Shown here in pieces: positions 18,901 to 27,182 of a DNA stretch of 46,748 nucleotides. Numbering within the stretch: position 1 is the stretch's first letter; each line of letters opens with the position of its first letter. Under the pieces are notes generated by a model. It was not told where the DNA came from, ran no database searches, and saw only the letters and a program-made list of their open reading frames with translations. Position numbers and translations under genes: made by a program. Source of the stretch: Desulfovibrio piger (GTDB lineage Bacteria > Desulfobacterota > Desulfovibrionia > Desulfovibrionales > Desulfovibrionaceae); contig NZ_JABAFY010000018.1 of assembly GCF_012843875.1 (NCBI RefSeq), positions 1 through 46,748 on the forward strand, given 5' to 3'.

Positions 18901-19605
18901 CTAGATGATCCCGGATGCGCCTGCCGCGTCCGGGATATTTTTTTCCCGGCCGGGACCGGGCAAGGCCGAGCGTACGGCAAGATGGGTGCTGAAATCCTCG
19001 GGCAGGCACAGGCACAGGGCCCCGGCACGGCCGCCCAGCAGGCTGCGGAAGGCCAGATGCCAGACAGGCTGCTCATCGGGGGTCAAGACGGCCAGACGCG
19101 GCAGGGAGGAGCTGTGGCCGCAGCGGGGATGCCAGGACGACGGTTTGCTGGCCAGATCGAAGGCGGCCAGGAAGCGGTCCGCGAACTTGCGGGCCAGCAT
19201 GGTCTCCAGCGCGGTCAGGGGACGCCGGTCGGGGCGCTCGAAGCCCCCCGCGCCGAAAAATTCTTCCAGCAGGCTGAAGACGAAGGCCCTGTCCAGCACG
19301 AGCAGCGCGGGCTCTTCCAGGCCCTCCAGCTCCACGGCACAGCAACAGGAAGCCTCGCGTATGCTGTCCGCCACGCTGCCGAAAGGACGACGGCGCACGG
19401 GCTGCGGCGTCAGCTCCAGCAGGCGCCCCCGCTGCTCCTCCATGCTGGCGGCGCACAGGCGGGCGCAGCGCGCAGCCAGGGCATCCAGCCGGGCTTCGTC
19501 GTCCGCAGGGGCGGCCGCTCCGGCCGGCGGAGCGTCATTCCCTCCGGCGGCAGGCAGGCCGTGCAACAGGGCGGCGATCTCTTCCTGTGAAAGTATGCTG
19601 CTCAT
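18901..19605 (-). CDS. FliM-like protein lacking the C-terminal SpoA domain
   Basis: 234 residues. The N-terminus MSSILSQEEIAALL is the CheY-binding peptide signature of flagellar switch protein FliM. The middle (about 60-205) resembles the CheC-like FliM domain: PALLVLDRAFVFSLLEEFFG, the RPLTALETMLARKFADRFLAAFD helix and GRAGALCLCLPEDF. FliM is normally about 330 residues and ends in a FliN-like SpoA domain that builds the C ring; here that domain is absent. The last 11 residues (IPDAAGASGII) are encoded by the terminator hairpin of the convergent methyltransferase gene, so the 3' end looks truncated. No other flagellar gene is in the window. It may be a remnant or a specialised paralogue; the SD is weak. 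Confidence 0.7.
   Translation of the reverse strand: MSSILSQEEIAALLHGLPAAGGNDAPPAGAAAPADDEARLDALAARCARLCAASMEEQRGRLLELTPQPVRRRPFGSVADSIREASCCCAVELEGLEEPALLVLDRAFVFSLLEEFFGAGGFERPDRRPLTALETMLARKFADRFLAAFDLASKPSSWHPRCGHSSSLPRLAVLTPDEQPVWHLAFRSLLGGRAGALCLCLPEDFSTHLAVRSALPGPGREKNIPDAAGASGII
18907..18940 (+). terminator. Terminator after the methyltransferase gene
   Basis: ATCCCGGA and TCCGGGAT flank a 13-base centre, followed by ATTTTTTT. It also lies inside the 3' end of the convergent FliM-like ORF. Confidence 0.85.
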
Positions 19606-19709
19606 GACTGTCGATTTCCCGTAGTTTGCGACAAAGAATGCAAGAACGAGGCCAAACGCCCGGGCCTCCGAGGCTTGCCTTGCCCGTCGCCTTGAGGCAG
19701 TGTGGCGGC

Positions 19710-21380
19710 ATGAAACTTTGTGTCCATGAACTGCCCCGCACGAGCGCCGGGCAGGATGAAGTCTCTGCCGCGCCCCCGCGTTGCGGCCATGCGGCCCCCG
19801 GCGACGATCTGGCCCGGGCCGTCTGGCTGGGCGGGCTGGCGGCGCCCGTGCCCCTTTGTTCCGGTCTGGGCCGTTGCGGCCGCTGCCGGGTCCGCTTCCA
19901 TGACCTGTCCGTGGCGCCCGATCCCCTGCCGGAAGAAGAGGAGATCCTGGGCCCCGACCTGCTGGCCCGGGGCTGGCGTCTGGCCTGCCGTCGTCAGATA
20001 ACTGACGCCATGGGCCCGGAGCTGCATCTCGATGTGCCCGCACCGGAAAAAATGACGGTCATGACCACGGCCGCGCCCTCTCTCCCGAAACAGGACCATC
20101 TGGCCCTGGCCGTGGACCTGGGCACCACGTCGCTGTACTGGCGCCTGATCGCCGTCCCCGATGTCCGGGAAGAACCGGCCCCTGACGATTTTTCCCTGCT
20201 CTGCCGTCCGCCCCTGCCGGTGTCCGTGGTGGCCGAAGGGCACGACCTCAACCCGCAGGCCGGGGCAGGCGCGGACGTCATGTCCCGTCTGGCCGTGGCC
20301 TGTGCGCCCGAAGGCCGGGCCCGGCTCGCCCGGCTGGTACGTGACCATCTGGCGGCCCTGCTGCGGCAGCAGACGGCCTCCCTGCCCGGCATCCCTGTGG
20401 AGCGGCTGGTACTGGCGGCCAATACGGCCATGACCGACATTTTTCTGGACAGGGACATCAGCGGCCTGTGCGCCGCGCCCTACCGGCGCAGCCATGCGGG
20501 CGGCTGCGGCCTGACCGTGGAAGGGCTGCCGCCGCTGCTGATCCCGCCCCTGCCCGCGCCCTTCGTAGGCGGCGACATCAGCGCCGGGCTGCTCCGTTTG
20601 CTGGCCGACGGCCTGCCGCGTCCGCTGCTGCTGGCCGACCTGGGCACCAACGGCGAGCTGGCCCTCGTGGACGCCCGGGGCCGTCTGTGGCTTGCCAGCG
20701 TCCCGCTGGGCCCCGCCCTGGAAGGCATCGGGCCCCAGTGCGGCCGCATGGCCGGGCCGGGGAGCATCACCCGTTTCGAGGTCTCGCCCCTGGGACTGGC
20801 CTGCCACAGTGTGGACGGCCCTCTGGCGGCCGGGGCCGATGTGCAGGGCATCAGCGCCACGGGCTATCTTTCCCTGCTGGCCCTGCTGCTGCGTCTGGGC
20901 TGTCTGGATGCGGACGGGCATTTCCGCACGCCCGCCTCGCCGCTGGCCCGGCGTGTGGCCCCGCCGCCCCAACAGGCCCGGACGGGGCTGCGCCTGCCCC
21001 TGCCGTACGGGCAATGGCTGGCCGCCGCCGACGTGGAGGAGCTGCTCAAGGTCAAGGCCGCCTTCTCCCAGGCTCTGGAGGCCCTGCTGCGGGCCGCAGG
21101 GCTGGCCGCCGCCGATGTGGCCTGTCTGGCCCTGGCCGGTGCTCTGGGCGAACATTGTCCGCCCGCCTGTCTGGAAGAGCTGGGCTTTTTGCCCTACGGC
21201 ATGGGGCGGCGTGTGCGTGCCGTGGGCAACAGCTCGCTGGATGGCGCCGCCCTGCTGGCCGCCGAGCCCTGGCGCCTGCCCGCACTGGTACGCTGGTGCG
21301 CCGCGGCCACGCTCGTCCCTGTTGCTGAAGATCCCGGCTTCCATGCCGATTACCTGCGCCATATGCGCTTTGGAGTATAA
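19710..21380 (+). CDS. RACo-like [2Fe-2S]/ASKHA-domain protein (DUF4445 type)
   Basis: 556 residues. The N-terminal ferredoxin-like domain has C50-x5-C56-x2-C59 and C93, the plant-type [2Fe-2S] spacing. The C-terminal part (about 130-550) is an ASKHA fold with phosphate loops ALAVDLGTTS (about 136-145), LLLADLGTNGELALV, and ALAGALGEH near the end. This is the architecture of reductive activators of corrinoid proteins (RACo), which reduce Co(II) corrinoids with ATP. No corrinoid methyltransferase gene is near, so the target is unknown. The start at 19710 is set by the iron-sulfur domain; its SD is weak. Its stop (21378-21380) abuts the ATG of the Rsm22-like gene, implying coupled translation. 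Confidence 0.87.
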   Translation: MKLCVHELPRTSAGQDEVSAAPPRCGHAAPGDDLARAVWLGGLAAPVPLCSGLGRCGRCRVRFHDLSVAPDPLPEEEEILGPDLLARGWRLACRRQITDAMGPELHLDVPAPEKMTVMTTAAPSLPKQDHLALAVDLGTTSLYWRLIAVPDVREEPAPDDFSLLCRPPLPVSVVAEGHDLNPQAGAGADVMSRLAVACAPEGRARLARLVRDHLAALLRQQTASLPGIPVERLVLAANTAMTDIFLDRDISGLCAAPYRRSHAGGCGLTVEGLPPLLIPPLPAPFVGGDISAGLLRLLADGLPRPLLLADLGTNGELALVDARGRLWLASVPLGPALEGIGPQCGRMAGPGSITRFEVSPLGLACHSVDGPLAAGADVQGISATGYLSLLALLLRLGCLDADGHFRTPASPLARRVAPPPQQARTGLRLPLPYGQWLAAADVEELLKVKAAFSQALEALLRAAGLAAADVACLALAGALGEHCPPACLEELGFLPYGMGRRVRAVGNSSLDGAALLAAEPWRLPALVRWCAAATLVPVAEDPGFHADYLRHMRFGV

Positions 21381-23423
21381 ATGTCCGATACCCGACAGAA
21401 AAAATACGGCGAAGCTCCGGCCCCCCGCGGTCCGCGCCCCGCAGGCCGCGCGACGGAACGCCGTTCTTTCCATGAAGAATCCCGTAACGACCGCGAGCGT
21501 GGCCGCCGTTCCGAAGCACCGCGCCGCCAGTACTCCTCCTTTACCGGTGAGCAGGCCGAGCGCCCCTCACGGCGTCAGGAAGAGTTCTCCGGCTGGAGCC
21601 GCCCCGGCCAGCGGGAGGCCCGTGCGCCCCGTGACGCCCGTCCGTCCCCGTGGCAGATGGAGTCCGAGCTCCTGCCCGCCCTGCCCGACGTGGTCCGGCG
21701 GGAACTGGATGCCCTGGGCCAGGCCCTGCGCACGGTGCGCCCGCTGCGCAGCGCCCATTACCGCAACCTGCCTGCGGACATCGAGGCCCTTTCCCGTCTG
21801 CTGACCTGCGAACGCTCCGGCCTCTACAGGCCCTACTGGAGTTCCCCGGCCAGCACCAGCGCCTATCTGTATTATTTCCTGCCCTGGAACGTGCTGCGTC
21901 TGGCGCGCCTGTTCCGTTCCCTGCCCCTGCCCGATCCCCGCCTCTGGCTGGAAAAAGGCCAGACGCCCCTGCTGCTGGACGGCGGTTCCGGCCCCCTGAG
22001 CGTGCCGCTGGCCCTGTGGCTGGCCCGTCCCGAATGGCGCGCCCTGCCCATCCAGGTGCTGGCCGTGGACAATGCCGTGCAGCCCATGGAACTGGGCCGC
22101 GACGTCATGTCCGCCTGGGGCGACATCCTGGGCCAGCCCGTCTGGCAGGTGCGTGTGGAGCGGGGCTCGCTGGAGCACATGCCGCGCCTGGAACGCAAAC
22201 TGGCCGATACGCTGGAGCGTCAGGAACGCCATCTGCGCCCCTGGCTGCTCACGGCGGCCAACGTGCTCAACGAACTGAGCGCCGAGAGCCGCCAGATGAA
22301 CCGCGAAGACGACGAGGACGAGGAAGGCTCCGGCGGCGTGCGTCGTCTGGAGAACCTCCTGGACGAGCTGGAGCCCCTGTGCTGGCCCGCGCCCCTGAAC
22401 GAGGACGAGACCGGCAGCGCCGACGAGGCCCTGCTGCCCGCGGCCCTCTTCGTGGAGCCCGGCACCCGTCTGGGCGGCAAGACCATCAGCCGCCTGCGGG
22501 ATGCCGCGCTGGAGCGTGACCTGATGCCCCTGGCCCCCTGCACGCACCGGGCCCCCTGCCCGCTGGCCCACGCCCATGCCGGACGCGGCTGGTGCCACTT
22601 CACTTTCGACTGCGAAGGCGCGCCGCAATGGCTGCAGGAGCTGTCCTCCGCCGCCGGTCTGGCCAAGAGCGCCCTGAGCCTGGCCCCGCTGTTGCTGCGG
22701 GCCGACCCGGCCGCCGGGGAGAGCCTGTTCGACGATCTGGACGACCTTGATGACGAGGCCCCGGACAACAGCCGCGAAGCTGCGGCCATGCTGCGCCAGC
22801 CCCGGCCCGTGCGTGTGCTCTCCTCGCCCTTCGTAGTGCCCGGCCTGCGCGGCCAGGCCCGTTATGCGTGCTGTGCCGCCGGTCTGGCCGTGGTGCCCGA
22901 TGCCGCCGCCCTGCCCTCGGGCGCGCAGCTCACGGCCCGGGCCCAGGCGGACGAACGGCCCGGCACGCCCCGCCGTGACCGCAAGAGCGGAGCCCTGCTG
23001 CTGGCCCTGCCCGCCGTCCCCGGCGGCAACCGCGGCCCGGGACGTTTCGCGGGCTCCGAAGAACCGCGCCGGAACTTCCGTGACCGGCAGGAGGACAGAT
23101 ACGGGGACAAGCGCTTCGGCAGGCGCTCCGACGAACGCGACACTGCCGACGGCGCCTTCCGCGACCGCCGCAACGGCAACGACCACCAGCCCCGCCGTGA
23201 CGACCGGCGCGGGGCCCCGGAACGACCGGCCCATCCTCAGGACCGGCGTCCCGGACGGTATGAAGACGGCCGCCGTCCTGACCGGAACGACGATCTCCGT
23301 GCCTTCCCCCGGAACGACCGCAGGCCCGATGGCCGCCGCCCTGATCAGCGCTCTGACCGGCGCTCCGGCGACAGGCGTCACGGCGATGCCCCCAGGCGAG
23401 GCCGTGGCCGCGGGGAGGACTAG
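21381..23423 (+). CDS. Rsm22-like small-subunit rRNA methyltransferase family protein with Arg-rich tails
   Basis: 680 residues in three parts. Residues 1-90 are an Arg/Glu-rich disordered tail. Residues 91-510 are an Rsm22-family methyltransferase: a helical region with YWSSPASTSAYLYYFLPWN, SAM motif LLLDGGSGPLSVPLALWL (197-214), the family cysteine motif C387-THRAPC393-PL with WC405HF and C411, and SPFVVPGLRGQARYACC (481-498). The cysteines could bind an Fe-S cluster as in mitochondrial METTL17. Residues 520-680 are an Arg/Asp-rich low-complexity tail resembling RNA-binding tails. An acidic insert (DDEDEEGSGG) near 311 is also present. The start immediately follows the RACo-like gene stop, with GGAGT upstream. 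rRNA or ribosome-assembly function is inferred from the family; the exact target is not known. Confidence 0.83.
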   Translation: MSDTRQKKYGEAPAPRGPRPAGRATERRSFHEESRNDRERGRRSEAPRRQYSSFTGEQAERPSRRQEEFSGWSRPGQREARAPRDARPSPWQMESELLPALPDVVRRELDALGQALRTVRPLRSAHYRNLPADIEALSRLLTCERSGLYRPYWSSPASTSAYLYYFLPWNVLRLARLFRSLPLPDPRLWLEKGQTPLLLDGGSGPLSVPLALWLARPEWRALPIQVLAVDNAVQPMELGRDVMSAWGDILGQPVWQVRVERGSLEHMPRLERKLADTLERQERHLRPWLLTAANVLNELSAESRQMNREDDEDEEGSGGVRRLENLLDELEPLCWPAPLNEDETGSADEALLPAALFVEPGTRLGGKTISRLRDAALERDLMPLAPCTHRAPCPLAHAHAGRGWCHFTFDCEGAPQWLQELSSAAGLAKSALSLAPLLLRADPAAGESLFDDLDDLDDEAPDNSREAAAMLRQPRPVRVLSSPFVVPGLRGQARYACCAAGLAVVPDAAALPSGAQLTARAQADERPGTPRRDRKSGALLLALPAVPGGNRGPGRFAGSEEPRRNFRDRQEDRYGDKRFGRRSDERDTADGAFRDRRNGNDHQPRRDDRRGAPERPAHPQDRRPGRYEDGRRPDRNDDLRAFPRNDRRPDGRRPDQRSDRRSGDRRHGDAPRRGRGRGED

Positions 23424-23569
23424 CCACCCTTCCTGCGAAGGGCCCGCAACGGGCAAACGTGTTTTCATACACATGTCCGCAGGCCTGCCGCACGGGCGTT
23501 CCGTCTGACCGGCAGCGGCCGCGCCGCTGCTGCCTGTGATCTGGCGGATGCCCATGAAATAAAAGATAT

Positions 23570-23603
23570 GGGGAAGGGGTCCCGGCCCCTTCCCCTTCGT
23601 TTT
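23570..23603 (+). terminator. Terminator after the Rsm22-like gene
   Basis: GGGGAAGGGG (23570-23579) and CCCCTTCCCC (23586-23595) form a perfect 10-bp stem with a 6-nt loop, followed by TTCGTTTT. Confidence 0.82.
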
Positions 23604-23834
23604 GCCCGGCGCCCGATCCCGCCACCGGCAGCAGCACGGCACCTGCGGGCAAGCCCGGCAGGCTCTGCCGGAGGGCTTTTCCGGCGCTCTGTGACAAAAA
23701 TCTTTTTCCGGGCCCGGAAAAATTTTTCTTTCCCCGCCTTTTTCTTTGCAGGTCAAGGCCCTGCGGGGGTTTTTCCCCCGTGGGCCCTCCGCGGGTGACA
23801 AGAGCCGTTTTCTTCAAAAAACATCCTGATTTTA

Positions 23835-23848
23835 TTGAACAAGATCAA
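23835..23848. promoter_or_regulatory. FNR/CRP-family-like operator upstream of nrdJ
   Basis: TTGAACAAGATCAA matches the FNR palindrome TTGAT-N4-ATCAA at 9 of 10 fixed positions. It lies in an AT-richer patch about 175 bases before the nrdJ start. The match is by eye; the responsible regulator is unknown. Confidence 0.45.
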
Positions 23849-24022
23849 AGCGGGCTTTTCTTCTCCACTGGAAGAGGCCCTTTATTTTCCCCAGGGGAAC
23901 GCGTATAAAGGGCTTTCGCCGCGCGGTTCCAGACCGCCCGGCCTGTGAAGCCGATCGATCCAGCGTGCCGACTTTCCCCCAGCGGGAGGCCAGCCGCTTT
24001 TCTTTTTACCCAAAGGTCTGCC

Positions 24023-26293
24023 ATGATCCCTCCCATGCCTCACGATCTGCCCGAGCCGCAGCTCAAGCCCAACACGGAAGTGGTGCTGCAGAAACGCTAT
24101 CTGCACAAAAAAGCAGATGGCAGCACCGAGACGCCCCGTGACCTCTTCTGGCGTGTGGCCAGTGCCATCGCCGCTGAAGAAGCCAAATACGAGCGTTCCC
24201 CCTTCACCGCCGACGACCTGGCCCGCCAGTTCTACGACCTGATGACCAGCTGGCGCTTCCTGCCCAACTCCCCCACCCTGATGAACGCCGCCAGCGAGCT
24301 GGGCCAGCTCTCCGCCTGCTTCGTCCTGCCGGTGGGCGACTCCATCGAAGAGATCTTCGATGCCGTCAAGTTCGCCGCCATGATCCACAAGTCCGGCGGC
24401 GGCACGGGCTTCTCCTTCTCCCGCCTGCGCCCCAAGGCCAGCCGCGTGGGCTCCACCGGCGGCGTGGCTTCCGGCCCGGTCTCCTTCCTGCGCATCTTCA
24501 ATACCGCCACGGAACAGATCAAGCAGGGCGGTACCCGGCGCGGCGCCAACATGGGCATCCTGCGCGTGGACCATCCCGACATCGTGGAATTCATCCGGGC
24601 CAAGGAAAAGGAAGGGGAATTCAACAACTTCAACCTTTCCGTGGGCCTGACCGAAGCCTTCATGCAGGCCGTGGAGCGCGACGAGAACTACGAGCTGACC
24701 GATCCCCACACCGGCAAGGTCACCGGCAGCCTGCGCGCCCGCGAGATCTTCGACCTGCTGGTCTGCCGCGCCTGGCAGACGGGCGACCCCGGCATCGTCT
24801 TCCTGGACCGCATCAACCGCGACAACCCCACGCCCGCCCAGGGCGAGATCGAATCCACCAACCCCTGCGGCGAACAACCCCTGCTGCCCTACGAGGCCTG
24901 CAACCTGGGCTCCATCAATCTGGCCTGCTTCTTTGTGCCCGGCCACGAGCATGACGAAGATCCCGCCGCGGCCGGTATCGACTGGGACGGCCTGAAGCAG
25001 GTGGTGCATCTGGCCGTGCGCTTCCTGGACAACGTCATCGACGCCTCGCGCTTCCCGCTGGAACGCATCGACGAGACCGTGCGCCGCAACCGCAAGATCG
25101 GCCTGGGCGTCATGGGCTTTGCCGACCTGCTCTTCCAGCTGGGCATCCCCTATGATTCCGAGGCGGGCATCGCCCTGGCCGAGCGCATCATGGGCTTCAT
25201 CAATGCCGAAGGCCACGCCGCCTCGGCCCGTCTGGCCGAAGAGCGCGGGCCCTTCCCGGCCTATGCGGAATCCGTCTTCCCCCAGCGCGGCGAAGGCCCC
25301 TACCGTAATGCCACCGTCACCACCATCGCGCCCACGGGCACCCTGTCCATCATCGGCGGCTGCTCCTCGGGCGTGGAACCCCTGTTCGCCCTTTGCTTCA
25401 CCCGCAACATCCTGGACGGCGAACGCCTGGTGGAAGTGAACCCCTATTTCGAGGCCGCCCTCAAGGAAGCCGGTCTGGGCACGCCCGAACTCATGGAGCA
25501 GGTGGTGGAAAAAGGCTCCATCCAGTCCCTGGATGCCCTGCCCGCCGCCATGCGCAAGGTCTTCGTCACGGCCATGGACATCGATCCCGTCTGGCACCTG
25601 CGCATGCAGGCCGCTTTCCAGCGCCATACGGACAATGCCGTGTCCAAGACCGTGAACCTGCCCCACAGCGCCACCGAACAGGACATCCACGACATCTACT
25701 GGCTGGCCTACAAGGAAGGCTGCAAGGGCGTCACCGTGTACCGTGACGGCTGCAAGAGCCTGCAGGTGCTGGCCACCGGCGAAGGCCAGAAGAAGATGGA
25801 CGGCGAAGCCCCCGCGCCTGCGGAAAAGCCCCGCTTGGGCGTGGTGCGTAAGCGTCCCGAAGTGGTGCAGGGCTTCACCCAGAAGATCCAGACCGGTCTG
25901 GGCGCCATGTACCTGACCGTCAACGAGATCGACGGCAAGCCCTTCGAGGTCTTCGCCACCATCGGCAAGTCCGGCCGTTCCATCACGGCCAAGGCCGAAG
26001 CCATCGGGCGTCTGGTGTCCCTGGCCCTGCGTTCCGGCGTGGAGGTGCGCGACATCGTGGCCCAGATCAAGGGCATCGGCGGCGAACATCCCGTGTTCCG
26101 CGGCAAGGGCCTGCTGCTCTCCATCCCGGACGCCATCGCCTGGGTGCTGGAACGCCGCTACCTCAAGGACGAGCATCTGGGCGCCGGTGTGGCCGACATC
26201 GAGGAACACCGCTGCCCCGAATGCGACGAGCCCCTGGTCTTCCAGGAAGGCTGCCTGATCTGCCCCGCCTGCGGCTTCTCCCGCTGCGGCTAG
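24023..26293 (+). CDS. nrdJ: Adenosylcobalamin-dependent (class II) ribonucleotide reductase
   Basis: 756 residues. It reduces ribonucleotides to deoxyribonucleotides using a B12-derived radical, so it works with or without oxygen. The glycyl/thiyl-type ten-stranded barrel is recognisable: PNSPTLMNAAS, the QLSACFVLPVGDS first redox cysteine, GGGTGFSFSRLR, the QIKQGGTRRGANMG loop, and the active site N280-PC282-GE284 followed by CNLGSINL. The C-terminus has a zinc-ribbon-like CPECDEPL / CPACGFSRCG with redox cysteines. The start at 24023 has AAAGG 7 bases upstream; ATG 24035 is an alternative. It is a single gene with an FNR-like site upstream. Confidence 0.96.
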   Translation: MIPPMPHDLPEPQLKPNTEVVLQKRYLHKKADGSTETPRDLFWRVASAIAAEEAKYERSPFTADDLARQFYDLMTSWRFLPNSPTLMNAASELGQLSACFVLPVGDSIEEIFDAVKFAAMIHKSGGGTGFSFSRLRPKASRVGSTGGVASGPVSFLRIFNTATEQIKQGGTRRGANMGILRVDHPDIVEFIRAKEKEGEFNNFNLSVGLTEAFMQAVERDENYELTDPHTGKVTGSLRAREIFDLLVCRAWQTGDPGIVFLDRINRDNPTPAQGEIESTNPCGEQPLLPYEACNLGSINLACFFVPGHEHDEDPAAAGIDWDGLKQVVHLAVRFLDNVIDASRFPLERIDETVRRNRKIGLGVMGFADLLFQLGIPYDSEAGIALAERIMGFINAEGHAASARLAEERGPFPAYAESVFPQRGEGPYRNATVTTIAPTGTLSIIGGCSSGVEPLFALCFTRNILDGERLVEVNPYFEAALKEAGLGTPELMEQVVEKGSIQSLDALPAAMRKVFVTAMDIDPVWHLRMQAAFQRHTDNAVSKTVNLPHSATEQDIHDIYWLAYKEGCKGVTVYRDGCKSLQVLATGEGQKKMDGEAPAPAEKPRLGVVRKRPEVVQGFTQKIQTGLGAMYLTVNEIDGKPFEVFATIGKSGRSITAKAEAIGRLVSLALRSGVEVRDIVAQIKGIGGEHPVFRGKGLLLSIPDAIAWVLERRYLKDEHLGAGVADIEEHRCPECDEPLVFQEGCLICPACGFSRCG

Positions 26294-26558
26294 AACGATC
26301 CGTACGGAGGGGGCTGCCGGACGCCTCTGTCGCCCTGCGCGACGGAAAGGCCTGCCGGTGGCCCCTTCTTTTCGCTGCCTGCCGTTTGCACGGCAAGGGC
26401 GGATGCCGCGCCGCACAGCCTGCATCCTCTGCCCGCATGTGCCCGGCAGGTGCGCCCGCTACCGGAACAGGACAAGCGGAGACAGCCTCCGCCCGCCCCT
26501 TTGACCGCAGCCCGCGCCCGGCCTTCCGGGACGGTATCCCCAGTCTTACGGAGCTCCC

Positions 26559-27059
26559 ATGAAATGGATCACCCACCAGACGGCGGGCGTCGGCGCCGCC
26601 CTGGCCCTGCACCTGCCGCTGGAAGGCGTGGTCGCCGCCTGTCTCGGCGCCATCCTGCCCGACAAGCTCGACCAGGCCATCGCCAAGCGCTCCCGCAACC
26701 CGCAGCGCACCTTCAACCAGATCCACCGCGGCACCACCCACTGGTTCGGCTGGTGGGTCGCCATCCTGCTGGTGGCCTGCAGCCATCTGGTGCCCCCGCA
26801 CTGGCAGCCCGCCCTGCTGGGCATCGGTCTGGGCGGCATCAGCCATGTGGTGCTGGACATGCTGACCCCTTCGGGCATCCCCCTGCATCCCTTTTCCCGC
26901 AAGAACAAGCTCTCGTTCAAGGTCTGCTCCACGGGCAGCGTGGGCGAATATGTCTTTCTGGGCGTGATGCTCGTCCTGCTGGGCTTTTTGCTGGGCCCGG
27001 AAATGAAGGAGCTCATCCGTCACGTTCGCCAGCTGGGCATGCCCGTGCTGCATTTCTAG
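26559..27059 (+). CDS. YdjM/DUF457-type membrane-bound metal-dependent hydrolase family protein
   Basis: 166-residue integral membrane protein with about four hydrophobic segments. Family signatures are MKWITHQTAGV at the start (His in helix 1), GAILPDKLDQ (metal-ligand aspartates), IHRGTTHWFGWW, and SHVVLDMLTPSGIPLHPF with His and Asp. These conserved His/Asp residues are the basis of the predicted hydrolase annotation; the substrate is unknown. E. coli YdjM, a member, is SOS-regulated, but no LexA site is evident here. It lies 265 bases after nrdJ and is closed by a bidirectional terminator at 27117-27147. Confidence 0.87.
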   Translation: MKWITHQTAGVGAALALHLPLEGVVAACLGAILPDKLDQAIAKRSRNPQRTFNQIHRGTTHWFGWWVAILLVACSHLVPPHWQPALLGIGLGGISHVVLDMLTPSGIPLHPFSRKNKLSFKVCSTGSVGEYVFLGVMLVLLGFLLGPEMKELIRHVRQLGMPVLHF

Positions 27060-27116
27060 GTGTGGATAGAAGGGACGCGACTCTTTTTTCCTTCCTCTGT
27101 GCGGCGTATGCGCAAC

Positions 27117-27147
27117 AAAAAAGCCTCCCATGACGGGAGGCTTTTTT
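27117..27147. terminator. Bidirectional terminator between convergent genes
   Basis: AAAAAAGCCTCCC (27117-27129) and GGGAGGCTTTTTT (27135-27147) are fully complementary around a 5-nt loop. The A and T tracts on both sides let it serve the plus-strand YdjM-like gene and the minus-strand racemase gene. Confidence 0.92.
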
Positions 27148-27182
27148 GTTTGCTCTCAAAAGGGCAACGTCCAGAGCGGCCG

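Larger units (their letters stand above)
23424..24022. other. Spacer between the Rsm22-like gene and nrdJ
   Basis: About 600 bases with no supportable gene. It holds a terminator (23570-23603), a CGGGGG-TTTTT-CCCCCG hairpin (23764-23780) and an FNR-like palindrome (23835-23848). No cobalamin riboswitch could be recognised, although the downstream gene is B12-dependent. Confidence 0.55.

Noticed and set aside
19710..21380. Assignment of the RACo-like protein as a methanogenesis-type RamA activator
   Set aside because: RamA-type proteins carry C-terminal [4Fe-4S] motifs; here a single N-terminal [2Fe-2S] pattern is seen, and no methylamine or corrinoid genes are nearby.
23424..24022. Cobalamin riboswitch before nrdJ
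   Set aside because: No B12-box-like conserved sequence or matching helices could be identified; only unrelated hairpins were found.
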